Positions 13,991 through 14,178 of a stretch of 14,178 nt of DNA are shown here, piece after piece; positions within the stretch are counted from its first letter, which is position 1; each line of letters opens with the position of its first letter. Source of the stretch: Alterinioella sp963975135 (GTDB lineage: Bacteria; Pseudomonadota; Alphaproteobacteria; Rhodobacterales; Rhodobacteraceae); NCBI GenBank assembly GCA_963975135.1, contig CAXBGQ010000038.1, positions 1 through 14,178 on the forward strand. The letters run 5' to 3'. Below the pieces are notes generated by a model that saw nothing but the letters and a program-made list of their open reading frames with translations, had not been told where the DNA came from and searched no databases. A program made the translations under genes and the position numbers.

Positions 13991-14178
13991 ATGTCTTTTC
14001 CGAGGCCCGCGCCCATGCCCATTTTCCTGCGTTTTCTGACCCTGATATTTCTGGCGATAGCTGTTCCGACGATGGCGATGGCCCAGACCGACCCCGGCCC
14101 CAACGATCCCCCGGGCGGCGGCGAAAACGGCGTGAGATATGGCGATGAAGCCTCTGATGGCCCGGGCCGCGAGGCGAG
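13991..14178 (+). CDS. Secreted or periplasmic protein, N-terminal part only
   Basis: The open frame begins at the base after the anti-sigma stop and runs off the right edge (62 complete codons seen). A signal peptide is clear: 'MPIFLRFLTLIFLAIAVPTM' from residue 9, ending with a likely AMA|Q cleavage near residue 31. After that comes a Pro/Gly/Asp/Asn-rich low-complexity stretch ('DPGPNDPPGGGENG'). The ATG at 14015, which directly precedes the signal peptide, is a good alternative start. With the sigma and anti-sigma genes it forms one unit, so it is probably the effector or sensor partner of that system. From memory, secreted peptidases can occur in this position in Rhodobacterales, but nothing in the visible part identifies one. 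Confidence 0.7.
   Translation, partial: MSFPRPAPMPIFLRFLTLIFLAIAVPTMAMAQTDPGPNDPPGGGENGVRYGDEASDGPGREA

Noticed and set aside
1..14178. Mobile elements, CRISPR arrays, tRNA or rRNA genes
   Set aside because: No transposase or integrase reading frames, regularly spaced repeats, or RNA-gene signatures were found on either strand.

Overview
The window looks like chromosome of a marine-type alphaproteobacterium, most likely Rhodobacterales (Roseobacter group). The reasons are high GC, tightly packed operons with many 4-bp ATGA/GTGA overlaps, a DddQ-type cupin, and an intergenic hairpin with a 'GGTATTTTTGCCAAGATGAAAG' tail of a kind I remember from Rhodobacterales genomes. No RNA genes, insertion sequences, CRISPR arrays or attachment sites were seen. 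No gene-free stretch exceeds 300 bases; the longest is 9192-9427.

Left half, minus strand (6703 down to 1): a six-gene catabolic transcription unit. In transcription order it encodes a dimethylglycine/sarcosine dehydrogenase-like flavoprotein with a folate-binding GcvT half, a zinc-independent medium-chain reductase, a DddQ-type DMSP-lyase-like cupin, two paralogous enolase-superfamily enzymes (one close to cis-3-hydroxy-L-proline dehydratase, one closer to the betaine-epimerase type), and a class III aminotransferase cut by the window edge. Four of the five junctions are overlaps or a 4-bp gap. The other, between the flavoprotein and the reductase, holds a hairpin.

Middle, plus strand (6775-9191): a divergent MurR/RpiR regulator overlaps a Rieske oxygenase of the glycine-betaine/choline monooxygenase type by 4 bp, followed by a carboxymuconolactone-decarboxylase-family protein. 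A 16-bp near-palindrome lies on the regulator's start codon and inside the candidate promoter of the minus-strand operon, so it is a plausible operator for both directions.

Read together (inference), 1-8747 or 1-9191 looks like a regulated pathway for a quaternary-ammonium or other onium osmolyte, possibly a hydroxyproline betaine. The Rieske enzyme would remove the first N-methyl group and the folate-linked flavoprotein the next. The enolase-superfamily pair would epimerise and dehydrate the ring, with the cupin, reductase and aminotransferase downstream. This makes DMSP a questionable native substrate for the cupin.

Right part, plus strand (9428-14178): a class II aldolase/adducin-family protein, a small DUF6768-like membrane protein, two tandem same-length (323 aa) membrane di-iron hydroxylases of the sterol desaturase superfamily, then an ECF sigma factor, its membrane anti-sigma factor without zinc-binding residues, and the start of a secreted protein that runs off the right edge.
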